A stretch of DNA of 64,000 bases from JALELF01 sp964473455. GTDB taxonomy: Bacteria > Bacillota_I > Bacilli_A > RF39 > UBA660. Positions within the stretch are counted from its first letter, which is position 1. The number at the start of each line of letters is the position of its first letter. The stretch is taken from contig CAYYQX010000001.1 in assembly GCA_964473455.1 (NCBI GenBank), forward strand, positions 1 through 64,000, written 5' to 3'. This document shows positions 1 through 9,656 of the stretch, piece by piece. Under the pieces are notes generated by a model, which made no database searches, was not told the origin of the DNA, and was given only the letters and a program-made list of their open reading frames with translations. Position numbers and translations under genes: made by a program.

Positions 1-41
1 GCTAATAATTCAATTAAAGTAAATCCTCTTTTTTTTAACAT
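1..41 (-). CDS. Type IV prepilin-like protein, 5' end only (cut by window edge)
   Basis: Reading the minus strand from the ATG at 41 gives MLKKRGFTLIELLA before the sequence ends. This is the class III prepilin signal: short basic leader, Gly before the cleavage site, Phe at +1, and Glu at +5. An AGGAGTG ribosome-binding site lies at 49-55. The rest of the protein is outside the window, so pilin or pseudopilin cannot be told apart. It matches the leader of the two prepilins at 16203-16978 and the fusion at 49122-50192. The xer gene upstream ends in a terminator, so this gene probably has its own promoter in or near that short gap. Confidence 0.8.
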   Translation of the reverse strand, partial: MLKKRGFTLIELL

Positions 42-78
42 ATTTATACACTCCTATTTTCATAATTATATCATTTAT

Positions 79-107
79 AAAAAAAAAGATAAATACTTAT
101 CTTTTTA
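79..107 (-). terminator. Rho-independent terminator of the xer gene
   Basis: On the minus strand AAAGATAA and TTATCTTT pair around a four-base loop and are followed by a run of about nine T. The TAA stop of the recombinase (97-99) lies inside the hairpin. Confidence 0.75.
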
Positions 108-990
108 GTTTTTCTTTATCCATCCTAGGATGAGTTTCATAATAAACTTTTCTTAATTGTTCGTTTGTAATATGAGTATACACTTGCGTAGCCGCTAAGC
201 TTTCATGCCCTAACAGCTCTTGAACAGATCTTAAATCCGCCCCGTTTTTTAGTAAATAAGTAGCAAAAGTATGTCTTAAAACGTGGGGGCTGACATTTTG
301 TTTTAAACTTGTTTTTTTAACGATACCGTCTATTATTTTTCTAACTCCACGGTCTGTTAACACTAAACCGTTTTTATTTAACAAAAGCTTTGTTGTTGTT
401 TTTTCACTTAATAAATCTTCTCTAGAATAAAGAAAATAATCCTTTAGTCTTTTTTCCAAGGCTGTTCCGTATAAAACAAATCTTTCTTTATTACCTTTAC
501 CAAGAACTTTTATGGTTTTTTCATCATGGTTTATATCAAGCAAATCAATATTTATAAGTTCGCTAACACGAACTCCTGTGGAATATAAAATTTCAATTAT
601 GAGTTTGTTTCTAATTCCTAAAATTGAATCATCTATTGAATTAAATATTATGCTTAAATCTTCTTTGGTTAAAAACTTTGGAGTCCTTTTTTCTAATTTT
701 GGATTTTTTATTAAAAGCATAGGGTTAGTTCCCATGTAACTTTTTTTATATAAAAATTTGTGGAAACTTCTAAGAGAGCTTATATACAGGCACATTGTTT
801 TTGGTTTATAATTTTTTTCATATAACATTCTTAAATAATTTCTTATTACTTTGTTATTTACATCTTCTAAGTTTATTCCTTCTTTATTTAGAAAGACAAA
901 ATACTCTTCTAGTATTCTTTTATAATTTATAATAGTATTTTTGGAATATCTTTTTTCATAAGTAATGTAGTCGAAAAACTTTTCTTTCAT
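97..990 (-). CDS. xerD: Site-specific tyrosine recombinase, XerC/XerD type
   Basis: A 297-residue protein with the usual Xer length and layout: an N-terminal SAM-like core-binding domain (about 1-90) and a C-terminal catalytic domain. The full catalytic set is visible: Arg141 (TGVRVSEL), Lys165 (GKGNKER), His236 and Arg239 (HVLRHT), His262 (LGHES) and nucleophile Tyr271. Family role: resolving chromosome dimers at dif sites, with FtsK. The start ATG overlaps the TGA stop of addA (ATGA), so it is translated with addA and addB, linking recombination and repair functions. XerC and XerD cannot be separated from this sequence alone; a role as a phage-type integrase is less likely because no mobile element surrounds it. 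Confidence 0.85.
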   Translation of the reverse strand: MKEKFFDYITYEKRYSKNTIINYKRILEEYFVFLNKEGINLEDVNNKVIRNYLRMLYEKNYKPKTMCLYISSLRSFHKFLYKKSYMGTNPMLLIKNPKLEKRTPKFLTKEDLSIIFNSIDDSILGIRNKLIIEILYSTGVRVSELINIDLLDINHDEKTIKVLGKGNKERFVLYGTALEKRLKDYFLYSREDLLSEKTTTKLLLNKNGLVLTDRGVRKIIDGIVKKTSLKQNVSPHVLRHTFATYLLKNGADLRSVQELLGHESLAATQVYTHITNEQLRKVYYETHPRMDKEKLKR

Positions 991-3900
991 ACTTTTTTAT
1001 ACCTACATTCTAATATCGAATAAATATATCCTTCAATTTCTTTATTGGAAATCGTCTTAAGATATTCCATATATTTTTCAACTTGTTTTTGATATTCTTT
1101 TTTTTCTATCTCACTTAATTTATAATCAATAACTATTAGTTTGTCATTTTCAATAACTAAATCGATTATTCCGCTCCCACTGTCTATTTCAAGCTCTTTG
1201 TATATTTTTGAAGTATTTATATCTTTCATAAAGGGCTGTTTGAAAAATTCTTTTATTTTATTTTTATAAGCTTCACTTATTGTATAATTTTCTAAATCTG
1301 CTTCATAGTTTTTAAAATCTAAATACTCTAATACTTCATGAATAATTGTTCCTTCCTTCAAAATAGAATCATTTGTTGTTTGTAAAATTTTAGATGCGTA
1401 CTCTACCCTATCAATATTTTCTTTTTCTATATTAATCGTTTCATATTCATATTTAATATTTGTCTTTACAAGCTCTTCTTCATATTTTTGATCATTTATA
1501 AGTTTATATTTTTTATCTACTGTATAGTCTTTATCTACTAAATATAACCCGAGTTTTTTCTTTATTGAAAACAATATATCTTTAAAGCTTCTATATGTTT
1601 CTTTTGGAATGTCGTTTTCTTCCATATTGGTTATAAAAATCATTTTTTCTTTACTTCTAGTTAAAGCAACATAAAACAATCTAATTTTCTCAGATATTTC
1701 TTCTGTTAAATAATTGTTTTTCATTAGGCTTTTATAAAACGTATCTTTTATGCCCTCAATAAAGTTTGGAATAATTAATCCTATTTGTTTATCAAATAAA
1801 AACGAATCTTTAATATCTTCTATATTGAATTTTTTAAATAGCAAAGGAAAATAGCAAATACTAAATTCCAACCCTTTTGCTCCGTGAATTGACATAATAT
1901 TTACTGCATTTTTCGAAAAGTCTTTATTTACATTAAAATTTATATCAATCTTATTCTCTATAATATAGTCAAAATAACTAACAAATTCTTTTAGTGTATA
2001 TCCTATCTTTTCTAAATTTCTGCTGACTTCAATTAAATAAGTTAGCTTTGTATTTCTTAAATTAACATCTCCTATTTTTATAGTTTTATTATATAAATCA
2101 AAAGTTTCATATATTTCATTCATTAAGACACTTAAAGAAGAGTTTAATGAGATATCTTTTAAATGTTCAATTTTTAAAAATATATCTTTAAATTCTTGAC
2201 ACGTTAAAATATTGTCGGCGTTTTTATATAATGTGTCGTCATCTATTTCTAAAACATAACTTCTAGCCAAACTGAAAAAAGTATGTTTAAGATCAGTATA
2301 ATCTTTTTCTCTAACAATGTTGATAAGTTTTAGAATACTTCTAACAACATATATTTCATTAGTAGTTACAAACTTTTCATCTTTAAAGACATTCAAAGGA
2401 ATTTTTTTGTATTCAAAAACTTGCTTGATTAAATCGAAATCTGTTTTTCGATCTATCAAGATGCAAAAATCACTGTATTTGACTGGTCTTAGTGTTTTTA
2501 AATTTGAATCATATATTTCAAATTTATTTAATTTGCTAATAATGTCATCAGCCATTATGAAAGCTTCTATTTCTTCTTTTTTATAGTTCTTATCCTCTTG
2601 ATAAGTATAGATTTCCATATTGGCTTCTTTTTTCTCTTCATATAAATTATTCCCAAACTCTAGTTGTTGGGTAGAGTCATATTCAACGCCACCAAAAGTG
2701 TTATTCATAATATTTGAAAAAATAAGATTGATGTTTTCAATTACTTCTTTTCTAGATCGAAAGTTCTTATTTAAATCAACACATATACCATTTTCACTAA
2801 ATTTTTGGTATGTGTTTTTAAATATAGTTGGATTTGCGTTTCTAAAACGATATATGGATTGTTTAATGTCTCCAACCATATAAAGGTTATTCATTCCTAT
2901 CAAATTTATAAAATATTCTTGAATATCACTAGTATCTTGGTATTCATCGACCATTATTTCATTATAATAGTTTTTAATTGAATTTCTTATTTCGTCATTT
3001 TCTTCCAATATTCTAATGCCAAATCGCATAATGTCATTGAATTCAAAAGAGTTATTATTTAATTTATATTCAAATACTTTTTTGTCATATTCTATTAACA
3101 ACTCAATTATGGCATTAATGTTTTCTTTTGTTAATAAAATCTCTTTTTTTAAAGTTTCCTCATCGTCTTTAACAAGTTCTTCTATTTGCTTTTTGTAATC
3201 ATTAAAAGCAGCAAAACTGTTTTTAATTTCTTCAAGATTGTTGTCTTCAACATTTCTTGGAAAAACCAATTTTATTTTTGCTAATTCTTGATATTCACTA
3301 TATTCATTTTTATTTAAAAACTCAATAGTTTTTTCTACGTTAAGTATGAATTCCAATACTTTCTTGTTTGAAGCTAGTGCCTTTATTTTATTTAATTCAT
3401 TAAACATATTGTTTTTTGTTTTATTAATTAATTCTAAGTAAGAATTAAACATCTGATCTATAAATGTTTTTTTAAAATGAACTTCCATGTATTCTTCCAA
3501 ATACTGTTTTTTATTAGCTAGAGTTTCTAATTTAGTATTATAAAAATCTATAACAGCTTTAATATTCTCATCATCTTTTGATGAGAATAAATCAATAAGA
3601 TTCTTAAAGTTAGTTTTCTTATATGACCTATTAAATATTTCATCTAGTATCTTTTTTTTACTTATTTTTAATACTGCATCATCTATTATTGAAATATCTT
3701 GGGGTAAATTTAAAACATAGTTGTATTTTTTTACTAGTGACAGAGCAAAACTATCAAATGTCGTAATGTATGAGGTATCAACTAAGTTTAATTGTCCAAT
3801 AATTGTTTTGTTTTCTTTTATTTTTTCTTTGATGCGTTTTTTCATTTCGTCAGCTGCCGCATTAGTGAATGTTAAAACAATTAGTTTGTTTATACTAATT

Positions 3901-4025
3901 CCGCTTAAAAGTTTTTCAATTACTCTTTGTGTTAATACGGCTGTTTTGCCACTACCCGCTCCAGCACTTACTATGATGTTGCCTTGGGCATTAATGGCTT
4001 TTTCTTGCTCACTCGTCCACTTCAT
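987..4025 (-). CDS. addA: ATP-dependent helicase/nuclease subunit A (AddA/RexA)
   Basis: UvrD-like superfamily 1 helicase fused to a PD-(D/E)XK nuclease. It shows Walker A SAGAGSGKTAVL near the N-terminus, Walker B VDEYQDTSD, a VALTRSKEK helicase motif VI, and near the C-terminus the nuclease core GIIDLVIEN...VIDYK. With AddB it processes double-strand ends for RecA loading, recognising Chi-like sites. It is about 1012 residues, shorter than the roughly 1230 of Bacillus AddA. A GTG at 4034 would add three residues, but the AGAAGG motif is placed for the ATG at 4025. It overlaps the end of addB and the start of xer, so the three genes form one operon. Confidence 0.92.
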   Translation of the reverse strand: MKWTSEQEKAINAQGNIIVSAGAGSGKTAVLTQRVIEKLLSGISINKLIVLTFTNAAADEMKKRIKEKIKENKTIIGQLNLVDTSYITTFDSFALSLVKKYNYVLNLPQDISIIDDAVLKISKKKILDEIFNRSYKKTNFKNLIDLFSSKDDENIKAVIDFYNTKLETLANKKQYLEEYMEVHFKKTFIDQMFNSYLELINKTKNNMFNELNKIKALASNKKVLEFILNVEKTIEFLNKNEYSEYQELAKIKLVFPRNVEDNNLEEIKNSFAAFNDYKKQIEELVKDDEETLKKEILLTKENINAIIELLIEYDKKVFEYKLNNNSFEFNDIMRFGIRILEENDEIRNSIKNYYNEIMVDEYQDTSDIQEYFINLIGMNNLYMVGDIKQSIYRFRNANPTIFKNTYQKFSENGICVDLNKNFRSRKEVIENINLIFSNIMNNTFGGVEYDSTQQLEFGNNLYEEKKEANMEIYTYQEDKNYKKEEIEAFIMADDIISKLNKFEIYDSNLKTLRPVKYSDFCILIDRKTDFDLIKQVFEYKKIPLNVFKDEKFVTTNEIYVVRSILKLINIVREKDYTDLKHTFFSLARSYVLEIDDDTLYKNADNILTCQEFKDIFLKIEHLKDISLNSSLSVLMNEIYETFDLYNKTIKIGDVNLRNTKLTYLIEVSRNLEKIGYTLKEFVSYFDYIIENKIDINFNVNKDFSKNAVNIMSIHGAKGLEFSICYFPLLFKKFNIEDIKDSFLFDKQIGLIIPNFIEGIKDTFYKSLMKNNYLTEEISEKIRLFYVALTRSKEKMIFITNMEENDIPKETYRSFKDILFSIKKKLGLYLVDKDYTVDKKYKLINDQKYEEELVKTNIKYEYETINIEKENIDRVEYASKILQTTNDSILKEGTIIHEVLEYLDFKNYEADLENYTISEAYKNKIKEFFKQPFMKDINTSKIYKELEIDSGSGIIDLVIENDKLIVIDYKLSEIEKKEYQKQVEKYMEYLKTISNKEIEGYIYSILECRYKKV

Positions 4026-6300
4026 TTTCTTCACCTTCTAAAAAGTCTAAATCTTTATATTTTTTTAGATATGTAATATCATTGTTTGTTGTATAACAAA
4101 TATCTTTGAATTTGCAATACTCACAACTTATATTTTCGTTATTAAGAACTTTAGGATTTATAGGAAAATCACTTTCCTTAATAGCAGTTATTACTTTTCT
4201 AATGTTTTTCTCTATTATTTCAAGTAGCTTATTTATTTGAATTTTGTTTAAAACTTTAGCTGTTGCCGAAATCGATCCATCTTTATTAATTTTCATTCCT
4301 TTTATAAATGAGGAATCTAAATTTGAATCAAACTTTTCTAGTATAGTTAAATCGCTTGTACTATATCCATATAGTTTTGCGTTTTCTTTTAATATATCAG
4401 CATAAGTTTTATCATCTTCGCTTTTATATTTATCTAGCATAACTGGGCATAAATAAGCTCCGCTAAATTTTGGGTTGGAAATTAATGAGCTTTTTTTAAT
4501 TAAATATAAATATATCAATAACTGCATATCTATTCCATGAATAATGTTTCTAAAATCGCACTTTAATTTGCCACTCTTATAATCAATTACGACCACATTG
4601 TTGTTTAGCGTCATTATCTTATCAATTCGTCCAACAATTTTAAAATCGTCGATATATGCATACCAAAAAGATTCAAAAAACTTGTCTTCAAATTCTGTTT
4701 TACTTAGGCTTTCGTTTAATATTTCGACGTTAGAAATTATGTTTTTTTTGTATTTTTCTTTGAAAAAATCCATTTTTTCACTTTTTTCAAAATAAACATC
4801 AATATACTTATCTATGACTTCTTCTATATTTTGGTCTTTGCTTTTATAAAATTCTTCTAATACTTTGTGAAAGAACTTACCAATTCTAAGATGAATTGTA
4901 TCGACCATTTCATCTATTTTTAAAATATAATTTAAATAAAAGGCAAAAGGACATTTAAAATAGCTTTCCATATTGGTTGCGGATAAATTAAATGAACTTA
5001 AATTTAAATCTATTTTTGCATATTTATTTGAATATGTATTATATGGTATTTCAGTATTTGTGTATAAGTCATTTAAATACTTATCCTTCACACCATATTT
5101 TATTAAATTATCCAGTTTTTCAGCAAACATAAACTTATTTATTTGTTCATTACTAAAATCATATTCCTCTGTTTTTATAGTATGATTTATAAAATCTAAT
5201 AAACTAGATTTAGTATACTTGTTCATTGGTGTTTCTAATTTGTAAGTTATATAAATATTGTTTTGATAAATGATATTTAGTAGTTTTGATTTTGCTTGGT
5301 TGTTTTTATCAACGCTTGTGTCTATATTTAGTTTTTCTTTTTCCTCATCTGTCAAATAATCTTCGTCTTTATAAAGAGTAGGAATATTTTCATTATTAAA
5401 CCCCAATAAAAATATTGTTTTATTTTCTAAATCAAAATTATAAATGTCTATCAATTCAATACAATTTGTATATTTTTCTGATTGAATAAAAGTGTTTTTA
5501 AATTCAAATACAAGTATTTCATAGATATCTTTTACTGTTAGATTTGTATATTTATTTAATATTGAGATTATTTTATTGTTTATGTCATTAGAAAAGTTTA
5601 ATCGTTTTTCTGTTTCTAAAACACTCATACTTAAATCTAAGTTATTTAAAAATTCTTTAACACTTTCAATATTGAAAAGTGAAGTTAAAGTATTTAAATT
5701 ATATGGAATTTTAAACATCGGAAAAATTTTGTTAATAGTATCTACATACGAACTGTTATACATAATTTTAATGTCATTTATATCTATTCCTTCTTTAATA
5801 AGTTTTACTATTTTAGAGGCAACAAAAATAACTTCTTGATCTATTGTTGGAAATTCATAAACATCTACTTGTTTTGGTGTTGTATTTTCTTCTATATATT
5901 CATAATTTAAATTCTTTATCTGATTTAAGAGTTCTTTTGTCTTTGAATAATTAACAATATATATTTTTTTATTCTGTATGTATTTTTTAAAGTTTACATT
6001 ATATATTATATAGCCGTTTTCAATTAAATCTTTTTTAATGCTTAAAAGTTTTTCTGTTTTTTTATTAAAGCTAAAATCAATATAATATAAATTATTCATC
6101 ATTGTTTTAGCAATGTCTGGTTTAATATTATATGTTTTAGTCAGATAAAAAAGTGTGTCACTTTTATAAGCAAACATATTTTTTTCTGTAAATTCAGTTA
6201 GTGTTAAAAACTTGGTATTTGACAAGTGATTTTTACTTAAATACTTGTTTTTTACATAGCTTGGGCATATAACTACACTGTCTTCAATTATCTCTAACAC
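4009..6300 (-). CDS. addB: ATP-dependent helicase/nuclease subunit B-like (AddB/RexB)
   Basis: Partner of AddA by position and by its C-terminal half, which carries a Fe-S-anchored PD-(D/E)XK nuclease: a first Cys in YFKCPFAFYLNYI, catalytic GRIDKI...VVIDYKSGK, and the closing cysteines CEYCKFKDIC. At 763 residues it is much shorter than Bacillus AddB (about 1160). I see no Walker A motif at the N-terminus, so the inactive helicase-like part is reduced or RexB-like. The start is GTG at 6298-6300, supported by AGAAGGTG five bases upstream; no in-frame ATG fits. Its 3' end overlaps addA by 17 bases. Confidence 0.85.
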   Translation of the reverse strand: MLEIIEDSVVICPSYVKNKYLSKNHLSNTKFLTLTEFTEKNMFAYKSDTLFYLTKTYNIKPDIAKTMMNNLYYIDFSFNKKTEKLLSIKKDLIENGYIIYNVNFKKYIQNKKIYIVNYSKTKELLNQIKNLNYEYIEENTTPKQVDVYEFPTIDQEVIFVASKIVKLIKEGIDINDIKIMYNSSYVDTINKIFPMFKIPYNLNTLTSLFNIESVKEFLNNLDLSMSVLETEKRLNFSNDINNKIISILNKYTNLTVKDIYEILVFEFKNTFIQSEKYTNCIELIDIYNFDLENKTIFLLGFNNENIPTLYKDEDYLTDEEKEKLNIDTSVDKNNQAKSKLLNIIYQNNIYITYKLETPMNKYTKSSLLDFINHTIKTEEYDFSNEQINKFMFAEKLDNLIKYGVKDKYLNDLYTNTEIPYNTYSNKYAKIDLNLSSFNLSATNMESYFKCPFAFYLNYILKIDEMVDTIHLRIGKFFHKVLEEFYKSKDQNIEEVIDKYIDVYFEKSEKMDFFKEKYKKNIISNVEILNESLSKTEFEDKFFESFWYAYIDDFKIVGRIDKIMTLNNNVVVIDYKSGKLKCDFRNIIHGIDMQLLIYLYLIKKSSLISNPKFSGAYLCPVMLDKYKSEDDKTYADILKENAKLYGYSTSDLTILEKFDSNLDSSFIKGMKINKDGSISATAKVLNKIQINKLLEIIEKNIRKVITAIKESDFPINPKVLNNENISCEYCKFKDICYTTNNDITYLKKYKDLDFLEGEENEVDE

Positions 6301-6358
6301 ATTATCACCTTCTTATTTAAGTATAGCAAACAAAGGTTTTATAATCAATCATAAACTT

Positions 6359-6685
6359 TTAGAACGATTTAAGTAACATCAAAATAATTAGAGTAACTAA
6401 AAGAATTAATAATAAAACTGTTAAAAGAATAATTGCATTTTCTTTATAAAAACTAAAGGAAATCATTTTCCTTTTTTTAATTTTTCCATCTAGAATTTCC
6501 TCGATACTGACATTAAATTTGTGAACTAATATATTTAAAGAAGAAAGATTTGGAAGTGTACTCCCTCTCTCCCACTTTGACACAGCCTTTCCCGAAACTC
6601 CAACAATATCTCCAAGTTCACTTTGTGTGAGATTGTTTTTCTTTCTTAAACTTTTAATAAATAAACCTGTTTTTAAATTATCCAT
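6359..6685 (-). CDS. XRE-family HTH regulator with C-terminal membrane anchor
   Basis: A 108-residue protein. Residues about 7-65 form a Cro/CI-type helix-turn-helix (LTQSELGDIVGVSGKAVSKW). Residues about 84-105 are a strongly hydrophobic transmembrane helix at the C-terminus. The arrangement suggests a membrane-tethered repressor sensing an envelope signal. It lies directly downstream of the two-permease ABC transporter but behind a terminator (6704-6738), so it is read separately or by read-through. Its natural targets may be the inverted repeat in front of the ABC operon (9657-9673); that is inference from proximity. Confidence 0.75.
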   Translation of the reverse strand: MDNLKTGLFIKSLRKKNNLTQSELGDIVGVSGKAVSKWERGSTLPNLSSLNILVHKFNVSIEEILDGKIKKRKMISFSFYKENAIILLTVLLLILLVTLIILMLLKSF

Positions 6686-6703
6686 TTTTTTCCTTTCAAC
6701 AAT

Positions 6704-6738
6704 AAAAAGCTAGTAAAAACTTTTTAGTCTTTACTAGC
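6704..6738 (-). terminator. Terminator after ABC transporter operon
   Basis: GCTAGTAAA (6709-6717) and TTTACTAGC (6730-6738) form a nine-pair stem. On the minus strand it is followed by TTTTTATTG, between the second permease gene and the HTH gene. Confidence 0.75.
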
Positions 6739-6763
6739 CCTATTTTTAAAATAATATTTTATC

Positions 6764-7762
6764 TTAAAGAAAGTTTTCTAACGTTTGAACGCTTTTTTGA
6801 TATAACAACTTTTTTAAAAATATAAAGTCACATAGCAATACAACAATTAATATTATACCTGTTATTATTATTGATAGCAAATAAATTCTACTGTCAATAA
6901 TGTTTTTTACTGCCGCTAACAACAGTAGACTGATTAAAAGAGATAAAAACAAAAGGATAAAGATTTTCAGAAGATATATCAATAATATTTTTTTTATCTT
7001 GTAGCCAACCGCAATTAATACTGATATTTCACCTAAGTCATCAAAAAAGATATTTTTGATAATAAAGTAATTTATAACTAGCCAAGTAAAAAATAAAATA
7101 ATTAGTAAAATAAAAAATAGTTTTCTCATTACAGTTAACTTATAAACATCATTTGTCTTATCAAATATGCCCGCCTGATAATTTTTCTTATATAATTCTT
7201 CTATAACTTTAGAAACATTTTTTTCTTGATTTATTAAAATGTTGTATCCCATAAACATTTCAGAATTTTTAAAAGGTAAACTATTAAAAACAAAAATAAT
7301 GTCGTTTTCATTTCCGTGAAGACCAACAACTTTAAATGAATAAATTTGTTCTTCAATAATTATTTCTATTGTTGAATTATAATGTGCCCTATATTTTTGG
7401 GGAAGAATTACCTCCCATTCACTAGTTGGTTTGTTGCCTAAAATTATATTTAGATTCTTTTCTTCAATAAAAGTAGCTAATAAGAATTTATTATCTAAAA
7501 ACAATCCTTCAATATAAGTATTTTCATAAATTTTGATAATGTTGGAAATGCTTTTGGTTTTTTCTAACAAAATTTCCATAGAATCGTCTGTAAGAACATT
7601 TAATTCCCTGTTTGTATAATAGTTTGTTTTATCACTTATGTCTTGGTTTGTCTTTGTACACCCGTTTAAAATCGCCAACATAAAAAAAGACAATAAAATA
7701 AATATAAAAAAATAATATTTTATTTCTTTTTTAAAAAATAATTCTTTTATAAAGATATACAT
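6764..7762 (-). CDS. ABC transporter permease-like membrane protein (second subunit)
   Basis: A 332-residue protein with an N-terminal transmembrane helix (about 16-34), a roughly 170-residue extracytoplasmic domain, then three C-terminal helices. This is the FtsX/MacB permease fold with one large external domain. It starts two codons after the first permease's stop, so the two are translated together and probably form a heterodimer driven by the ATPase at 8977-9645. The sequence is divergent and the FtsX signature is weak, so family assignment rests on topology and context. The substrate is unknown; the adjacent secreted protein is a candidate. Confidence 0.7.
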   Translation of the reverse strand: MYIFIKELFFKKEIKYYFFIFILLSFFMLAILNGCTKTNQDISDKTNYYTNRELNVLTDDSMEILLEKTKSISNIIKIYENTYIEGLFLDNKFLLATFIEEKNLNIILGNKPTSEWEVILPQKYRAHYNSTIEIIIEEQIYSFKVVGLHGNENDIIFVFNSLPFKNSEMFMGYNILINQEKNVSKVIEELYKKNYQAGIFDKTNDVYKLTVMRKLFFILLIILFFTWLVINYFIIKNIFFDDLGEISVLIAVGYKIKKILLIYLLKIFILLFLSLLISLLLLAAVKNIIDSRIYLLSIIITGIILIVVLLCDFIFLKKLLYQKSVQTLENFL

Positions 7763-7766
7763 ACCT

Positions 7767-8987
7767 TTACTCCATTAATTCTTTTGAAGTTTTTTTATAA
7801 AAGTGATTAAAATTTATAAATGAAGTCATAAAAGTCATAATAAGCATACCAGTAAAAATAATAACTATTTTGAGACTTGGAATTGATATACTAAATAAAA
7901 GCAAAGTAAAATAAGTGGTGTTGGCTAGAATAATTATTACGCCTATTAATATTGAAAGTAAAAGCACGCTTGAAATAAAACTGATAAGTATTAATACACT
8001 GTTTTCTAACAATATAATAGCTCTTACATCTTTTTTACTATAACCTAAAGATTTATAAATGCCTATCTCTTCTGTTCTTTTTTGAAGATTTTTGGAAACA
8101 AATAAAATTTCACAAAGAATACTAATCATTAATGAGGTAAATACAATAAGCATTACAATAGCGTTCATGCTGTCAAAATTTTCATCGTCTTGGTATAACA
8201 TTGGATTTAAGTCTAATTTAGTGTTTTTATTTTCTGCTAAAGCATATACTTCTTTTTTAATTCTATCAAGGTTTTTATTGTCATCGATAATAATATTTAA
8301 ATATGTTTGATTATATATACTTTTTTCATTTATTTTTTTAATTAAACTAAATGACGCTAGGCATTGCCCATCATTTGCACCAACTAGCCTCGAATCAAAC
8401 GTCCCAACTATTTTTACTTTGTATGTATGTGTTGCGATTATTTTTTGCGTTGAAGAAAAAAAATCATATTCATTCATAATCAAATCTATTTCTTGATTAA
8501 ACAAACTTTCAGTATCAATATATCCTGTTGAAAGAAGACTGGAATTACCATTAAAGAGTAGTTTCGTTGGGCATATAATTTGGTTTTCTTCTGTAAAATT
8601 ATTGCCTTGTATTATTTTAGGTAATACTTCGTTATCAGAACCTAATAGAACAATATATCCTTTCCCAATTTCTGAATCATCAAATTCCATAGCGCTTGTT
8701 TGAACTTCACTTGAATAGATAACTTTTTTTATACCGCCAATTTTTTCTAAATCTGCTTTTAACTCATTTGTATCAATATCTTCATAAACAGCATTAACAA
8801 CATATGACCTGCTTAAATAACTTCCCAACAAAAAGTTTTCTGATGATTTTTTATAGCTTTCTTCAAATATTAATACTGTAAACATAGTAAAAAATAAAAT
8901 CGAGAATATTATAGTTGTTAACAAAAATCTCTTTTTATTTCCTCTTATATTTTTAATGGCAATTTTGAATATATCTTTAAATTTCAT
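7767..8987 (-). CDS. FtsX/MacB-family ABC transporter permease
   Basis: A 406-residue protein starting MKFKDIFKIAIKNIRGNKKR, typical of FtsX-domain permeases. It has a first helix at about 20-42, an extracytoplasmic domain to about 270, then three C-terminal helices with the family motif EEIGIYKSLGYSKKDV in the cytoplasmic loop. MacB-type transporters do not move substrate through the membrane channel in the usual way; they act as mechanotransmitters for peptide export, lipoprotein traffic or antibiotic resistance. The start overlaps the ATPase gene by 11 bases. Confidence 0.85.
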   Translation of the reverse strand: MKFKDIFKIAIKNIRGNKKRFLLTTIIFSILFFTMFTVLIFEESYKKSSENFLLGSYLSRSYVVNAVYEDIDTNELKADLEKIGGIKKVIYSSEVQTSAMEFDDSEIGKGYIVLLGSDNEVLPKIIQGNNFTEENQIICPTKLLFNGNSSLLSTGYIDTESLFNQEIDLIMNEYDFFSSTQKIIATHTYKVKIVGTFDSRLVGANDGQCLASFSLIKKINEKSIYNQTYLNIIIDDNKNLDRIKKEVYALAENKNTKLDLNPMLYQDDENFDSMNAIVMLIVFTSLMISILCEILFVSKNLQKRTEEIGIYKSLGYSKKDVRAIILLENSVLILISFISSVLLLSILIGVIIILANTTYFTLLLFSISIPSLKIVIIFTGMLIMTFMTSFINFNHFYKKTSKELME

Positions 8988-9645
8988 TTATTTTTCCTTC
9001 TTTCATTATAAAAGTTTTATCAGCATAACTGTTAATTTCCGGGTTATGAGAAACAACAATAACACATTTCTCTTTTGATATTTTTTTAAACAATTCAAAT
9101 ATTAGTTTTTCCGTTTTTTCATCTAAATTACCTGTTGGTTCATCAGCTAATATTACTTTGGGATCATTTATCAACGCTCTTGCAATTGCAACTCTTTGTT
9201 TTTCACCACCGGAAAGCTCTTTTGGATAGTGATTAAATCTATTTTCTAATCCCACTTTTTTAAAAGCACTAATTACTAATTCTTTTCTTTTTCTAACGCT
9301 TATTTTTTTATTTATAACCATTGGAATCAAAACATTATCAAAGGCATTTAAATGCGGTATTAATTTATATGATTGAAACACAAAGCCAAATTTTTCTAAC
9401 CTTAAATCTGCTTTAGTTTTTTCAGAAATATTGTTAACACTTATTCCATCCAATTCGTAACTCCCACCACTTATGTCATTTAATAATCCTATTATTTGAA
9501 TGAGAGTTGTTTTACCGCTTCCTGAATGGCCTTTAATAACATAAAACCCGGGCTTATTTTCATCTATGTCTAAATTGATTCCATCTAAGGCATAGATTGT
9601 TTTATTCTTTACTGTATATATTTTTGTTACGTTTTTTAGAACCAT
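8977..9645 (-). CDS. ABC transporter ATP-binding protein, LolD/MacB type
   Basis: A 222-residue nucleotide-binding domain with Walker A GHSGSGKTTL, Q-loop FVFQSYKLIPHLNAFDNV, signature LSGGEKQRVAIARAL, Walker B VILADEPTGNLD and H-loop VVSHNPEI. All catalytic residues are intact. It is the first gene of a three-gene transporter operon with the permeases at 7767-8987 and 6764-7762, and has its own promoter and operator-like repeat upstream. Function is probably export of, or resistance to, a peptide; the substrate is not shown by the sequence. Confidence 0.9.
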   Translation of the reverse strand: MVLKNVTKIYTVKNKTIYALDGINLDIDENKPGFYVIKGHSGSGKTTLIQIIGLLNDISGGSYELDGISVNNISEKTKADLRLEKFGFVFQSYKLIPHLNAFDNVLIPMVINKKISVRKRKELVISAFKKVGLENRFNHYPKELSGGEKQRVAIARALINDPKVILADEPTGNLDEKTEKLIFELFKKISKEKCVIVVSHNPEINSYADKTFIMKEGKINEI

Positions 9646-9656
9646 ATTTTCTCCTT

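Noticed and set aside
97..990. Phage or island integrase
   Set aside because: Length, motif spacing and cotranslation with addA fit a housekeeping Xer protein; no repeats or phage genes are around it.
2317..3198. Plus-strand reading frames inside addA, and similar frames opposite other genes
   Set aside because: Short, low-complexity, without ribosome sites, and opposite strongly supported genes.
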